Source: Xanthomonas sontii
GTDB lineage: Bacteria > Pseudomonadota > Gammaproteobacteria > Xanthomonadales > Xanthomonadaceae
Length of the DNA: 64,000 bases
Assembly (NCBI RefSeq): GCF_040529055.1
Contig: NZ_CP132342.1
Location: 4,834,001-4,898,000, forward strand
Reading direction: 5' to 3'
Within the stretch, counting starts at the first letter, position 1. Every line of letters begins with the position of its first letter. Position numbers and translations under genes: made by a program. Below, one piece after another: positions 42,977 through 52,976 of the stretch. Under the pieces are notes generated by a model that ran no database searches, was not told the DNA's origin, and worked only from the letters and a program-made list of their open reading frames with translations.

Positions 42977-43385
42977 GGATCTGCGCGACCGGCCGCACAA
43001 CGCCTTCCCTGGTTTCACTGTCTCCACAACTCCAGAACTGATCGGGATGCGGCGCACGCGCGCCGCAGCGACATGGATCAGCGTGAGGCCCGGGCGCGAA
43101 CGTGGGTTCCTGCCCGGGCATGTCGCGCCGACGCATCGCAGTAGACCCGATGCCACGGAAGCCGGGCAAGCGCGCGCGGTGGTGATGCACACCACACACG
43201 GGTCATCGTGGAATAGCGGTCACACCGCGTTCTACGCTTCCGTCCACTGCAGGGACGGCGGTGCCACGCCCAGGGCGATTCGCGACAAGGACACCTGCGG
43301 AGCGCGCAGGCGCGGCAGCAGTGGAACGCACGACCTGCCAGTCACGCGCCAGGCTGTGCAGCACCGCCTGGCACGATCGTCTGAT
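42977..43385. other. 409-nt gap upstream of the TPR-PAS gene
   Basis: No gene, repeat or hairpin of note was seen. An upstream in-frame extension of the TPR-PAS gene could read into it (to 43195), but it would put about 70 low-similarity residues before the signal segment. Confidence 0.4.
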
Positions 43386-44204
43386 TCACGCCGCGCGCGG
43401 CCAGACGTTCTCCTGCACCAGCCGCAGACGCGGCGGCAGTTCGCGCAGCACCTCGCCGCGGTGCGAGAGCAGACGCAGGGTGCCGTCGGCCTCTTCGGCG
43501 AGCGCGGTGAGGTTTTCGACCCAGTCGCCGTCGTTGGCGTAGACCAGGCCGTCGCGCTCGAACAGTCCGGCGCGATGCACGTGGCCGCAGATCACCCCGT
43601 CCAGGCCGCGGCGGCGCGCGTCGTCCAGGCCGGCAGTGACGAAGCGCTCGATGTAGCGCTCGGCGGCGCTGCTCTGCCGCTTCAGGTAGTCGGCCAGCGA
43701 CCAGTAGCGCATGCCCAGGCGGCGGCGCACGCGGTTGGTCAGCTGATTGCCGGTGAGGATGCGGTAGTAGAGCCAGTCGCCGAACTTCTCCTGCAGGCCG
43801 CCGAACTGGGTCACGCTGTCGTAGTCGTCGCCGTGCACCACCAGCAGGCGGCGCCCGTCGGCGGTGGCGTGCACCGCGCGCCGTCGCACCTGCATCGCCG
43901 GCAGCGCCAGCCCGCAGAAACGGCGGATCGGCCGGTCGTGGTTGCCCGGCACGTAGATCAGTTCGGTGCCGCCGCGGGCCAGCGCGTGCAGCGCATCGAC
44001 CACGCGCTGGTGCGCCGCGCTCCACACCGCGCGGCGCTGCGCCATCCACCAGAAGTCGACGATGTCGCCGACCAGGTACAGCTGGTCGCAGCGCAGGCCG
44101 CCGAGGAAGTCGGCCAGCTCGCGTGCGTGGCAATGCGGCGCGCCCAGGTGCACATCGGAGACGAACACCGCGCGGCGCGGCGCCAGGCTGTTGAGCGGAC
44201 TCAT
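43386..44204 (-). CDS. LpxH-like UDP-2,3-diacylglucosamine diphosphatase family phosphoesterase
   Basis: A 272-residue calcineurin-like metallophosphoesterase. The metal motifs are FVSDVHLGAPH (about residues 14-24), VGDIVDFWW (about 45), GNHDRPIR (about 80), VHGDDYD and GHVHRA. They match the LpxH family, which cleaves UDP-diacylglucosamine in lipid A synthesis, but other members act on unrelated substrates. The ATG overlaps the stop of the OlsF-like gene (ATGA), tying it to a lipid-making enzyme. Confidence 0.8.
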   Translation of the reverse strand: MSPLNSLAPRRAVFVSDVHLGAPHCHARELADFLGGLRCDQLYLVGDIVDFWWMAQRRAVWSAAHQRVVDALHALARGGTELIYVPGNHDRPIRRFCGLALPAMQVRRRAVHATADGRRLLVVHGDDYDSVTQFGGLQEKFGDWLYYRILTGNQLTNRVRRRLGMRYWSLADYLKRQSSAAERYIERFVTAGLDDARRRGLDGVICGHVHRAGLFERDGLVYANDGDWVENLTALAEEADGTLRLLSHRGEVLRELPPRLRLVQENVWPRAA

Positions 44205-45916
44205 GCCACCACCTCTGCTTCGTTGCGGGGACGTTCGAGGTAGCGCGCGCGCTTCTTGCTGCGGATGCGCTGCAGATCCAGCTCGATCAGGCCGTCGACG
44301 GCGTCGTTGAACGCGGGGTCCACGCCGAAGGCGAGGAAGCGCGCACCGCCGGGTTCGCACAGATCGGTGTACTGCTTGTAGAGCATCGGCACCGCCGCGC
44401 CCAGCGCGTCGAGGTTGCCCTTGAGCACCTTGAAGGCGGTGTCGGCGTCCAGTTCGTCGAACGCCGACGGCGCTTCCGGATACGGGAACGGCCGCGCCGA
44501 CGCGGCTTCGCCGCTGGCGTCGCCGTAGTAGCGGGCGTAGTAGGCCACGATCTGCTCGCGCGCCGCGTACGGCAACGCGGCGCTGATCGACACCGCGCCG
44601 AACAGGTAGCGCACCTGCGGATGGTCCTGTAGATAGGCGCCGATGCCCTGCCACAGGTAGTCGATGCTGCGACTGCCCCAGTAGTCCGGCACCACGAAGC
44701 TGCGGCCCAGTTCCATGCCCGCGGCGATCCGCGGCAGCATGCCCTCGCCGTAGCGGAACAGTTCGGCGGTGTAGAAGCCGGCCAGGCCGCGTTCGGCCAG
44801 CACCGGCGCGCCGCGGGCGACCCGATACGCGCCGACCACGCGGGTGGCGGCGCCGTCCCACAGCACGATGTGCTCGTACCAGGTGTCGTAGTCGTCCAGG
44901 TCCAGGCGCCGGCCGGTGCCCTCGCCCACCGCGCGGAAGGTCAGCTCGCGCAGGCGGCCGATCTCGCGCAGTAGCGCCGAGCCGGCGCGCAGCCGGCCGA
45001 CGCGGATCTGCTTGCCGTCCAGGGTATGACCGAGGCTGCGCAGGCCGGCCACTTCAACGGCCAGTTGCGCCGAGTCCTCGGCGGCGACCAGCGCTTCTTC
45101 GTTCGGCGCGGCCTGCCCACCGCTGCGGCCGAGCGCATACAGCTCGCTGCGCAGGCGCCGCATCAATTCGGCTTCGGGCAGGTCCTGCGGCAGCGCGCGG
45201 GCGCGGCCCAGGCTCAGCGCGATGCGGCGCTCGCGGCGGGCGAACATCTCCCGCGCCAGCAGCGCGGTGCCGGCCGGCTTGAACAGCGCCGAGGCGCCGT
45301 AGAACAGCGCCGAATTGCGTGCGTGGATGCGCACCGGCAGCACCGGCGCGGCGGTGCGCAGAGCGAAGCGCAGGAAGCCGCGGCGCCAGCGCCCGTCGGC
45401 GACGCCGCCCCAGCCCAGCCGCGAGACCTCGCCGGCCGGGAACACGATCACGCATTGCTCCTGCGCCAGCGCCTGCTCGATCGCCCGCACGCTGGCCGGC
45501 GACGGTGCGCCGCCGAGGATGCGCACCGGCAGCAACAGGTCGCGCAGGCCTTCCAGCGCCCACAGGAAATCGTTGGCGACGATCTTCACGTCGCGCCGCA
45601 CCTGGCCCACGCAGTCCAGCAGCGCCAGCGCATCCAGCGCCCCGGAAGGATGGTTGGCGACGATCAGCAGGCGCCCGCGCGCCGGGATGCACTCGGCGGC
45701 GGTCGGTGCAACCACGTAGCGGGCCTGCAGGAAATCCAGACCGGCCTGGACCAGAGCGAAGCCGCGCAGGTCGCGGTTGGCCTCCAGGAACGCGTCCAGC
45801 GCGTCCAGTCCCGACCATTTCTGCAGGCCGCGCAGCAATGGCCGGACCAGCCGCGAGCGGCGTCCGGCAAACCAGTGCGGGTAGCGGTCCTGAAGACGGC
45901 GTTCGAGTGCGAGCAC
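44201..45916 (-). CDS. olsF: OlsF-type bifunctional acyltransferase (ornithine lipid synthesis)
   Basis: A 571-residue fusion. The N-terminal half is a PlsC-like O-acyltransferase (NHPSGALDAL at about residue 88; FPAGEVSRLGWGG at about 155). The C-terminal half is a GNAT-like N-acyltransferase of the OlsB group (VGRLRAGSALLREIGRLRELTFR at about 305, then DYDTWYEHIVLWD and RSFVVPDYWGSRSIDYLWQGI). In Serratia and Flavobacterium OlsF carries both steps of ornithine lipid synthesis in this order. The GTG at 45916 has AAGGGGG upstream. It overlaps a downstream phosphoesterase. Confidence 0.75.
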   Translation of the reverse strand: MLALERRLQDRYPHWFAGRRSRLVRPLLRGLQKWSGLDALDAFLEANRDLRGFALVQAGLDFLQARYVVAPTAAECIPARGRLLIVANHPSGALDALALLDCVGQVRRDVKIVANDFLWALEGLRDLLLPVRILGGAPSPASVRAIEQALAQEQCVIVFPAGEVSRLGWGGVADGRWRRGFLRFALRTAAPVLPVRIHARNSALFYGASALFKPAGTALLAREMFARRERRIALSLGRARALPQDLPEAELMRRLRSELYALGRSGGQAAPNEEALVAAEDSAQLAVEVAGLRSLGHTLDGKQIRVGRLRAGSALLREIGRLRELTFRAVGEGTGRRLDLDDYDTWYEHIVLWDGAATRVVGAYRVARGAPVLAERGLAGFYTAELFRYGEGMLPRIAAGMELGRSFVVPDYWGSRSIDYLWQGIGAYLQDHPQVRYLFGAVSISAALPYAAREQIVAYYARYYGDASGEAASARPFPYPEAPSAFDELDADTAFKVLKGNLDALGAAVPMLYKQYTDLCEPGGARFLAFGVDPAFNDAVDGLIELDLQRIRSKKRARYLERPRNEAEVVA

Positions 45917-46122
45917 GGCAAGCCCCCTTGCTGACTGCGCACAGCTTCGGCCGCGGCGGCGACACCGATCTTGCAATCTGACTACGGCAAGGTGACGGGC
46001 GCACCATGGCGCGCCAACCGGTTAACCTTGGGCAACGTCCGCCCCGGGCAGCATGCACGCCGCCCGGCGCCCGTGTATCATTCGCCTCCATCTTTTCATC
46101 CGAATACAAGGATATAGCCGCG

Positions 46123-47334
46123 ATGTCCAGCTATCTCTTCACCTCCGAGTCGGTCTCCGAAGGCCACCCGGACAAGATCGCCGATCAGATCTCCGATGCG
46201 GTGCTCGACGCGATCCTGACCCAGGACAAGCGCGCGCGCGTGGCCTGCGAAACGCTGGTCAAGACCGGCGTGGCGATCGTCGCCGGCGAAATCACCACCA
46301 GCGCCTGGATCGATCTGGAAGCGCTGACCCGCAAGGTGATCCTGGACATCGGCTACAACAGCTCCGACGTCGGCTTCGACGGCGAGACCTGCGGCGTGCT
46401 CAACCTGATCGGCAAGCAGTCGCCGGACATCAACCAGGGCGTGGACCGCAAGAAGCCGGAAGAACAGGGCGCTGGCGACCAGGGCCTGATGTTCGGCTAC
46501 GCCACCCGCGAGACCGACAGCTTCATGCCGGCCGCCATCCACCTGTCGCACCGTCTGGTCGAACAGCAAGCCAAGGTGCGCAAGAAGAAGAACTCGCCGC
46601 TGGCGTGGCTGCGCCCGGACGCCAAGAGCCAGGTCACCCTGCGCTACGAAGACGGCGTGGCGACCGCCATCGACGCGGTGGTGCTGTCCACCCAGCACGA
46701 TCCGGACATCAAGCAGAAGCACCTGGTCGAAGCCGTGCGCGAGGAAATCCTCAAGCCGGTGCTGCCGGCCAAGTGGCTGCACAAGGGCACCAAGTTCCAC
46801 ATCAACCCGACCGGCAAGTTCGTGATCGGCGGGCCGGTGGGCGACTGCGGCCTGACCGGGCGCAAGATCATCGTCGACACCTACGGCGGCTGGGCGCGCC
46901 ACGGCGGCGGCGCGTTCTCCGGCAAGGATCCGTCCAAGGTCGACCGTTCGGCCGCCTACGCCGCGCGCTACGTCGCCAAGAACGTGGTCGCCGCCGGCCT
47001 GGCCGACCGCTGCGAAGTGCAGGTCTCCTACGCCATCGGCGTGGCCGAGCCGACCTCGATCTCGGTCACCACCTTCGGCACCGGCAAGATCGCCGACGAC
47101 AAGATCGAGAAGCTGATCCGCAAGCATTTCGACCTGCGTCCGTTCGGCATCATCCAGATGCTCGACCTGATCCACCCGATGTACCAGCAGACCGCCTCGT
47201 ACGGCCATTTCGGCCGCACCCCGAAGGCCTTCACCTACACCGACGGCACCGGCGCCCAGCACCAGGCCACCGCGTTCTCGTGGGAGAAGACCGACCGCGC
47301 CGAGGCGCTGCGCGCGGACGCCAAGCTGAAGTAA
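46123..47334 (+). CDS. metK: S-adenosylmethionine synthetase
   Basis: MetK makes S-adenosylmethionine from methionine and ATP. The 403-residue protein has the ATP-binding [17 protein letters not shown] (about residues 13-29), [12 protein letters not shown] (about 118) and the C-terminal [23 protein letters not shown] with substrate and metal residues. A lysine-rich [20 protein letters not shown] loop also occurs. AAGGA precedes the ATG. No SAM riboswitch is recognised in the 206-nt upstream gap, and a strong terminator follows. Confidence 0.95.
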   Translation: MSSYLFTSESVSEGHPDKIADQISDAVLDAILTQDKRARVACETLVKTGVAIVAGEITTSAWIDLEALTRKVILDIGYNSSDVGFDGETCGVLNLIGKQSPDINQGVDRKKPEEQGAGDQGLMFGYATRETDSFMPAAIHLSHRLVEQQAKVRKKKNSPLAWLRPDAKSQVTLRYEDGVATAIDAVVLSTQHDPDIKQKHLVEAVREEILKPVLPAKWLHKGTKFHINPTGKFVIGGPVGDCGLTGRKIIVDTYGGWARHGGGAFSGKDPSKVDRSAAYAARYVAKNVVAAGLADRCEVQVSYAIGVAEPTSISVTTFGTGKIADDKIEKLIRKHFDLRPFGIIQMLDLIHPMYQQTASYGHFGRTPKAFTYTDGTGAQHQATAFSWEKTDRAEALRADAKLK

Positions 47335-47360
47335 GCCGGCCTGCCCGCGCTTGCAAGAAA

Positions 47361-47385
47361 GAACGGGCCGCATTGCGGCCCGTTC
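47361..47385 (+). terminator. terminator hairpin of metK
   Basis: An 11-bp perfect stem, GAACGGGCCGC with its complement, encloses a 3-nt loop 26 nt after the metK stop. The following CTGCGTTTG is a weak T-tract. Confidence 0.75.
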
Positions 47386-47474
47386 TGCGTTTGGGTGGTG
47401 GGAACTGGCCAGTGGCGGACACTGGCAGCGGCCATGCAGGCAGAGGTGCGCCATGCCGCAGGAACGCTTCCGCG

Positions 47475-47583
47475 CAGCAGCGGCTTCGGCCGCGACAGGC
47501 GTTGCTTGGAACGCGCGTCGCAACGGAAGTCGTTCCGCAGGATGGACTGGGCCTCCTTGTGGGAGGGACTTCAGTCCCGACGA
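47475..47583. repeat. decayed REP doublet and single REP in the metK-phytase gap
   Basis: From 47475 a CGGCTTCGGCCGCGACAGGC half is paired with a decayed half ending at 47537; its spacer resembles that at 12059-12118. A single REP with GGGACT/AGTCCC arms follows at 47557-47583. The remaining gap, 47584-47764, shows nothing recognisable. Confidence 0.6.
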
Positions 47584-47764
47584 CGGAGGGTGTCAGTCGG
47601 CTGTCGGCGGCGCTTGCCGCGGCTGCATGACAGTCGACTCCCGCAGGCAGCCGCGCGCGTTACCGCATCGTCGGCGTGCGCTCAAGGGCGGCCGTACAGG
47701 CGGCACGGCATGTGTGCTTCGCCCAGGTCCGCCAGGCAGCAGCGATGGTCACGGTGGGAGCGCC

Positions 47765-49006
47765 TCAGCCGCGGCGCTGCAGCGCCGCCTGCAGCAGCGC
47801 CTGGAACTTCGGCAGCGGGCACAGCCCGGTCGCGGCATCGCTGCAACCCGGAATCTGCAGCGTCTGCAGCAGCGGCGGGTGGCGCAGGCTCAATGGAGTC
47901 AGCGCGCGCAGTTGATCCAGCGACTGCGCCTGGTAGCGCACGCGCACGTAGCGCTGGCCGTTGCGTGCATCGCGCACCTGCTCCACCACCAGCGCACCGC
48001 CCGGGGGCGCGTCGTCGCGGCCGAAGCCGGGCAGATGGAAGTGCAGGTCGAGCAGGCCGCTGAGCGCGGCGATGTGGGTGTCGCTGGCGACCAGCACGCT
48101 CAGCCGCGGCGCGTCGTCCGCGCCCAGCGTGTCCAGCAGGCGGTGCGCCAGCGGCGCGCCCGCGCGCGCGGCCATGTACTGCGGCCGTGCGTAGATCTCG
48201 AACAGCAAGGCGTGCAGTCGCGACACCGCGGCGATGCGCGCCGGCGTCGCGCGACCCCAGCCGACCTGGTCCAGCGGCATGCCTTCTGCGTACTGCAGGA
48301 TGAACACCTCGGCCGTGCCCGAGGTCAGGTCCAACGGGCCGTGCAGGGCCAGGCTGCGCCCGTTTGCGCCCGGGGTCAGCGACGAGGGCATGTGCACGAA
48401 GTCGCAGCGCTCCGTGCAGCCGAGGATCTCCTGCATGGTGCGCAGTTCGCGCGCATACGGTGCCAGCACCGCGCCCGGGCCGCCGGTCTGGCGCTGGATC
48501 GAGGCCACCGCGGCGGCGGCATCGAACTCCACCGCGCCGGCTTCCACAGGGCGGAACAGCGGATCGTCGCTGCCCTCGGCCTGGTGGCCGGCCTGCAGAT
48601 GGCAGCCGGGCGCGAGGGTGTCGGCGAGCAGCTCCGCACTGACGATGGTGCGCTGGTCGGTGTTGGCGTAGATGCTGACCGTGCCGTCGGCCGGGCAGCC
48701 CTGCGCCGGCAGCACGCCATCGCGCAGCAGCCATTGCCGGGTGTAGTCGCCGCTGCGTTCCACCGCCGTGCGGCCGTGCGCGGTGAGCAGGCTCGGCGGC
48801 GTGTCCCACACCGGCCAGGGCTGCGACGCCAGCGCGGCGGCCGCGGCCTCGCCCGGCAAGGGCGCGCGCACGCCGTGGCGGAACAGCATCCAGACCTTTT
48901 CGACCTGCAGCGCGGGCGAGGGCTTCGGCGCCGGCCGCGCCTGCGCGCCCAATGCCGCCACCAGCAGCACGACCCACAGCATCCAACGCGTTCTTGTTTT
49001 CATCAT
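47765..49006 (-). CDS. histidine-type acid phosphatase, phytase/glucose-1-phosphatase group
   Basis: A periplasmic branch-2 histidine phosphatase of about 413 residues with a signal peptide. The nucleophile motif is FRHGVRAP (His near residue 44), and the proton donor region reads ASDTHIAAL near residue 300 (HAP-type HD position occupied by His-Ile). Phytases and glucose-1-phosphatases share this architecture. ATGs at 49018, 49006 and 49003 are all possible. It is the last gene after a PI-PLC-like enzyme and a TonB receptor, which favours an inositol-phosphate substrate. Confidence 0.8.
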   Translation of the reverse strand: MMKTRTRWMLWVVLLVAALGAQARPAPKPSPALQVEKVWMLFRHGVRAPLPGEAAAAALASQPWPVWDTPPSLLTAHGRTAVERSGDYTRQWLLRDGVLPAQGCPADGTVSIYANTDQRTIVSAELLADTLAPGCHLQAGHQAEGSDDPLFRPVEAGAVEFDAAAAVASIQRQTGGPGAVLAPYARELRTMQEILGCTERCDFVHMPSSLTPGANGRSLALHGPLDLTSGTAEVFILQYAEGMPLDQVGWGRATPARIAAVSRLHALLFEIYARPQYMAARAGAPLAHRLLDTLGADDAPRLSVLVASDTHIAALSGLLDLHFHLPGFGRDDAPPGGALVVEQVRDARNGQRYVRVRYQAQSLDQLRALTPLSLRHPPLLQTLQIPGCSDAATGLCPLPKFQALLQAALQRRG

Positions 49007-49026
49007 CGTCCCCAACATGGAAAGTC

Positions 49027-50142
49027 TCACGGTGCGCTCGTGCCGCATGCGGCCGTGACCCGGTCGCAGCGCAGGCCCGTGGCGATACCGAGCCAGTAGC
49101 CCAGCCGCTGCGGATCCGGGGCGCCAGCGTAGTAATCGGTGCTGATCCATTGCGCGCCGGCCTCCAGCGCCGCCCGTGCGCGGCGGCGGTCGTGCGCGCG
49201 CGCCTCGCGGCCATCGGTATCGGCGCGGGTGCGCACCAGGAAGCCCTGCGTCACCAGCGCGCGGATCCGCGGCGCCTCGGCCAGCGGATCCTCGATCGAC
49301 AGCACCGCCGCTTCCGGCTGGTCCGGCGCGTACCAGCCGAACATCATGCGGCCGCGCAGCGATGGATGATCCTGTCGATACAGCGCCTCGTGCCGCGGAT
49401 TGCCGTCGAGCACGAACAGCAGGCGGCCGCGCGCCTGCGCCACCCGCGGCCAGGCATGCGCCAGCACCGCCTCGCGCAGGCTCGGCGCGTCGCCGCGCAC
49501 GTCGTCGGGCACGATCAGGCGCGCACGCCCGACCACCTCGGCGATGTCGCGGTCCAGTGAGTCCAGGTCATGAGCGTCGAAGGCGGAACGGTGCGGCCAC
49601 AGGCCCGGCACCGGATCGAAATCCACCGCATTGACCAGCACCACCAGCGGCGTGTGCCGCGGGTGCGCGCGCGACCAGGCGGCGAGGATCGCCAGGCAGT
49701 CGCGGAAGCGCAGGCAATGGCTGGCGTAGTCCAGGCCCGGCTGGTGCAGGACCTTGGCGCCGGGCGCGTGCATGCGGGCCCGGGTCGCCGCATCCGCGCG
49801 TGCATACGGCGCGGCGTACAGGCCGCCGTGCGGATCGGCGGCCACGTCGAGTTCGAGTTGCCGCAGCCCCAGCGCGAGCTGGGCCTGCAGCGAAGGATGG
49901 CCATAGGCCAGTGCCGGCCATTCGGCCGCATCGTGCGCCTGCAGGCGCTGGCGCACCTGCGCGGTCGGCACCGGCCGATAGCTGTTGTGCGAGCCGAGCA
50001 GTTGCACCTGGTCCAGGCGCAAGCCGTCGATCGGCACCGTCACCGGTGCCGCTGCCGCGCTGGCCGCTCCCGGCAGGCCGATCAGCGCCAGCCAGACGAG
50101 CAGCAGCGCGCGGCCGACAACGCCCCACCCGCCGCGCGGCAC
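49027..50142 (-). CDS. secreted PI-PLC-like phosphodiesterase (Ca2+-dependent type)
   Basis: A protein of about 371 residues with a hydrophobic signal (VVGRALLLVWLALIGLPGA) and the PLC-like TIM-barrel entry LRLDQVQLLGSHNSYRPVP, where His is the likely catalytic base, then QLELDVAADPHGGL and WYAPDQPEA near the end. This fits the calcium-dependent phosphoinositide phospholipase C group of bacteria. The GTG at 50142 is a tentative start, as no ATG lies in a suitable place. It is 47 nt after the TonB receptor stop and 20 nt before the phosphatase. Confidence 0.75.
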   Translation of the reverse strand: MPRGGWGVVGRALLLVWLALIGLPGAASAAAAPVTVPIDGLRLDQVQLLGSHNSYRPVPTAQVRQRLQAHDAAEWPALAYGHPSLQAQLALGLRQLELDVAADPHGGLYAAPYARADAATRARMHAPGAKVLHQPGLDYASHCLRFRDCLAILAAWSRAHPRHTPLVVLVNAVDFDPVPGLWPHRSAFDAHDLDSLDRDIAEVVGRARLIVPDDVRGDAPSLREAVLAHAWPRVAQARGRLLFVLDGNPRHEALYRQDHPSLRGRMMFGWYAPDQPEAAVLSIEDPLAEAPRIRALVTQGFLVRTRADTDGREARAHDRRRARAALEAGAQWISTDYYAGAPDPQRLGYWLGIATGLRCDRVTAACGTSAP

Positions 50143-50189
50143 AGGGCCGTGCGGCGGGTGGCGACGTCCCGCGTGCGCAAGCGCCCGCT

Positions 50190-52976
50190 TCAGAACGTGT
50201 ACTTCACGTTCAGCAGCGCGGTACGGCCGGCATCGACGATGTCGGAGATCGCGGTGCTGTTGTGGCCCACGTGCGCCCAGTAGCTCAGGCGGTTGGTGAG
50301 GTTGGCCACCGACAGGTCGGCACGCAGGTGCTCGTTGAAGGTGTAGCCCACGTGCAGGTCCACACGCGTGATCGGCTTGACCCACAGGTCGTCCCAGGTC
50401 GCGCCGCGGTTGTAGTAGTCGTACACCGAGACGTACTCGCCGGAGTAGTGGTAGGCCAGGTTCACCGACAGCGGGCCCTTCTCGTAGAACAGCTCGGCGT
50501 TGGCCATCAGGTCCGGCGCGTTCTGGATGCGCTCGTCGTGGAAGCCGTCCATGCCCAGGTCGACGCGGGTGGTCTGGCGGGTGACGTTGGCGCCGATGCC
50601 GAAGCCGTCCAGCGGTGCCGGCATGCCCTGCAGGGTCTGCCGCACCGCGGCCTCGACGCCGAGCACCTTGCCGTCGCCGCCGTTCTGCGGACGCACGTAG
50701 CGCACATTGCCGGCGCCGGTGCTGGTGCCGGCGTTGGCCGGATCCGAGCCGCTCTCGTAGATGTAGTCGGTCAGGCGCTTGTAGTAGCCGGCCAGCATCG
50801 CGTGGCCGCCGTGGCCGTTGTCCCACTCGCCGGACAGGTCGACGTTGAGCGACTTGATCGGCTTCAGATCCGGATTGCCCTCGGTGATGACCGTGGTGCC
50901 GTCGCTGGAGACGTCGTAGTTGGCGCCGCCGCCGAGCTGCACCAGCGCCGGCCGGGTGTAGCTGGTCCACACCGAGGCGCGGTACACCGCGTTGCCGTTG
51001 CCCGGGCGGTAGTTCAGGAACACGCTCGGCAGCGGCACGTCGTAGCTGGTGTGGTTGCTGCTGAAGAAGCCGGGCAGTTCGTTGCCGTTGGCGTCTTCGG
51101 GCATGGTCCAGAAGGTGTTGCGGATGCTGGTGTGCTCGAAGCGCACGCCCGGGATCACTTCCAGGTCGCCGCTGCGGAAGGTGGCCATCGCATACGCCGA
51201 GGTCACCGCCTCGTCGCCACGCATGGTCGCGCAGTTCTGGTTGTTGATCGCCAGGCTGCCGCAGGTGTCGAAGCTGGCCGCGGTCAGGTGCTGGGCGATC
51301 ATCGCCTTGAGCCCGCCGTTGCTGAGCTTGACCGTCGGCCATGCGTACTTGCCCGGGTACACCGAGTCGTACTGGCCGACCACCAGGCCGGTGTCGCGCA
51401 GCAGGGTGCCGTCGGTGAACTTGCTGTTGGTCCAGTCGCGCGAGGTGAAGTCGCGGGAGCTGTCGACGTACTTCACGCCGAACTGGATGTTGCTCAGCGC
51501 GCCCTGGTCGAAGTCGTAGCGCACGTCGAACTTGGCGCCGCCCTTGGTCTGGCCGCTGTAGGACTTGGTCAGCTGGCCGTAGCGACGCGCATACAGGCTG
51601 CCGATGTCGCTGGCCTGGGCCTGCAGCGCCGGGGTCAGCAGCGGCTTGGGGAAGCCGTCGCCGTCGTAGCCGGAGAAGGTGCTGGCACCGCCGTACGGGA
51701 ACTGGGTGGAGGCGTACTGGTCCACGCGCGCGGAGATTTCCACGTGGTCCGGGCGATCGTTGTCGCCGTAGCTGTAGAACAGGTTCGGCGACAGCGTCCA
51801 GTTGCCCAGTTGCTTGTCGGCGCCGAACTGGAAGGTGGCCAGGTCCGCCACTTCCGGGTTGGTCTCGTACCAGTAGCGCACCGCCACGCGGTTGATCTGC
51901 GGCTGGTACACGCCGGTGGTGCCGATCTGCGCAAGGCTCACGTTGGCCGGCACCAGCTGGGTGTAGCCGGTGTTCTGCTCGGTCTTGGCGTAGGCGTAGG
52001 TGGCGCGCGCGTACAGCTGCAGGCTCGGGTCGACGTGCCAGTCGAAGGACACGTTGCCGCCGTAGCGCTTGGTGTCGCCGGCGGAATAGCCGATGTTGGC
52101 GCCGGTGGCCATCAGCAGATCCTGCGGATCGTAGCCGGGCGCCGGCTGGCCGCTGACCGTGGTGCGCGAGAAGTACTTCTTGCCCCAGTCGCCACGCGAG
52201 GCGGCAGCGTTGGCCACTTCGCTGTTCACGTAGTGGCGCTCGTCGTAGTACGCGCTGGTGTACACGCCGAACTGGTTGTCGGCGCCGAACTTGGCGTGGA
52301 ATTCGCCGGCCGCGCCCTTGCCCAGGCCGTCGTCGCCGTAGTCGCGCGCACGGCTTTCCATGCGCCCGCTGGCGGTGACGCTGCCGCCCATCGCCTCGCT
52401 GTAGTCGAAGCCGCTGGGGGTGCGGTAGTCGATGGTGCCGCCGATCGCGTCGCCGTCCATCGCCGCGGTGGAGGTCTTGTTCAACACGATGGTCTGCAGG
52501 CCCGACGGCGGCAGCAGGCTCAGCTGCACGCTGCGGCTGTAGGGCAGGCCCTGGGCCACGTTGACGCCGTTGATCAGGTTGACGTTGTACTCGGCATTGA
52601 GGCCACGCACCGAGGCGAACATGCCCTCGCCGCGCGCGGCGCCGTCGACGCCGCCGAAGTACGACTGCCCGGTGTTGACCACGTTGACGCCGGGCAGCAG
52701 ACCCAGCGCCTCGGCGATGTTGTGCACGGCGGTGTACTTCAGGTCCTCGGCCGACAGCACGTTGGCCGTGTTGGTCGCGGCCATCTGCATGTCCGCGGCG
52801 TTGTAGCGGGTGACGGCGACGGTGATCTTGTCCAGGGTCTTGGCGCTGGCGTCGGACGCGGCGGTCTGCGTCTCCTGCGCATCCTGCGCCTGGGCCAAGG
52901 CCATCGGCGCGACACCGAGCAACGCGGTGGCGATCGCCAGTGACAGGCGTTTCTGAAGATGGATCGAGTGCGACAT
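50190..52976 (-). CDS. TonB-dependent receptor of the inositol-phosphate-type locus
   Basis: A 928-residue outer-membrane receptor. A signal peptide (cut after MALAQ) is followed by a plug with NIAEALGLLPGVNVVN, RGLNAEYNVNLINGV and DGDAIGGTIDYRT, then a large barrel with NPDLKPIKSLNVDLSGEW and a terminal LLNVKYTF ending in Phe. The substrate is not given by sequence. The PI-PLC-like and phytase-type genes downstream suggest phosphorylated inositols or phospholipid headgroups. A palindrome at 53094 may be its operator. Confidence 0.88.
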   Translation of the reverse strand: MSHSIHLQKRLSLAIATALLGVAPMALAQAQDAQETQTAASDASAKTLDKITVAVTRYNAADMQMAATNTANVLSAEDLKYTAVHNIAEALGLLPGVNVVNTGQSYFGGVDGAARGEGMFASVRGLNAEYNVNLINGVNVAQGLPYSRSVQLSLLPPSGLQTIVLNKTSTAAMDGDAIGGTIDYRTPSGFDYSEAMGGSVTASGRMESRARDYGDDGLGKGAAGEFHAKFGADNQFGVYTSAYYDERHYVNSEVANAAASRGDWGKKYFSRTTVSGQPAPGYDPQDLLMATGANIGYSAGDTKRYGGNVSFDWHVDPSLQLYARATYAYAKTEQNTGYTQLVPANVSLAQIGTTGVYQPQINRVAVRYWYETNPEVADLATFQFGADKQLGNWTLSPNLFYSYGDNDRPDHVEISARVDQYASTQFPYGGASTFSGYDGDGFPKPLLTPALQAQASDIGSLYARRYGQLTKSYSGQTKGGAKFDVRYDFDQGALSNIQFGVKYVDSSRDFTSRDWTNSKFTDGTLLRDTGLVVGQYDSVYPGKYAWPTVKLSNGGLKAMIAQHLTAASFDTCGSLAINNQNCATMRGDEAVTSAYAMATFRSGDLEVIPGVRFEHTSIRNTFWTMPEDANGNELPGFFSSNHTSYDVPLPSVFLNYRPGNGNAVYRASVWTSYTRPALVQLGGGANYDVSSDGTTVITEGNPDLKPIKSLNVDLSGEWDNGHGGHAMLAGYYKRLTDYIYESGSDPANAGTSTGAGNVRYVRPQNGGDGKVLGVEAAVRQTLQGMPAPLDGFGIGANVTRQTTRVDLGMDGFHDERIQNAPDLMANAELFYEKGPLSVNLAYHYSGEYVSVYDYYNRGATWDDLWVKPITRVDLHVGYTFNEHLRADLSVANLTNRLSYWAHVGHNSTAISDIVDAGRTALLNVKYTF

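Noticed and set aside
40715..43144. 809-codon plus-strand frame opposite the TPR-PAS gene
   Set aside because: The minus strand has signal segment, TPR, membrane helix and PAS in order. The plus product is Arg/Gln-rich with no motif.
45917..46122. Possible SAM riboswitch before metK
   Set aside because: The 206-nt gap lacks conserved blocks of SAM riboswitch classes I could recall; only a GC-rich hairpin is seen.
49800..52943. 1047-codon plus-strand frame over the second TonB receptor
   Set aside because: It is the reverse complement of a clear receptor gene, a common artefact in high-GC DNA.
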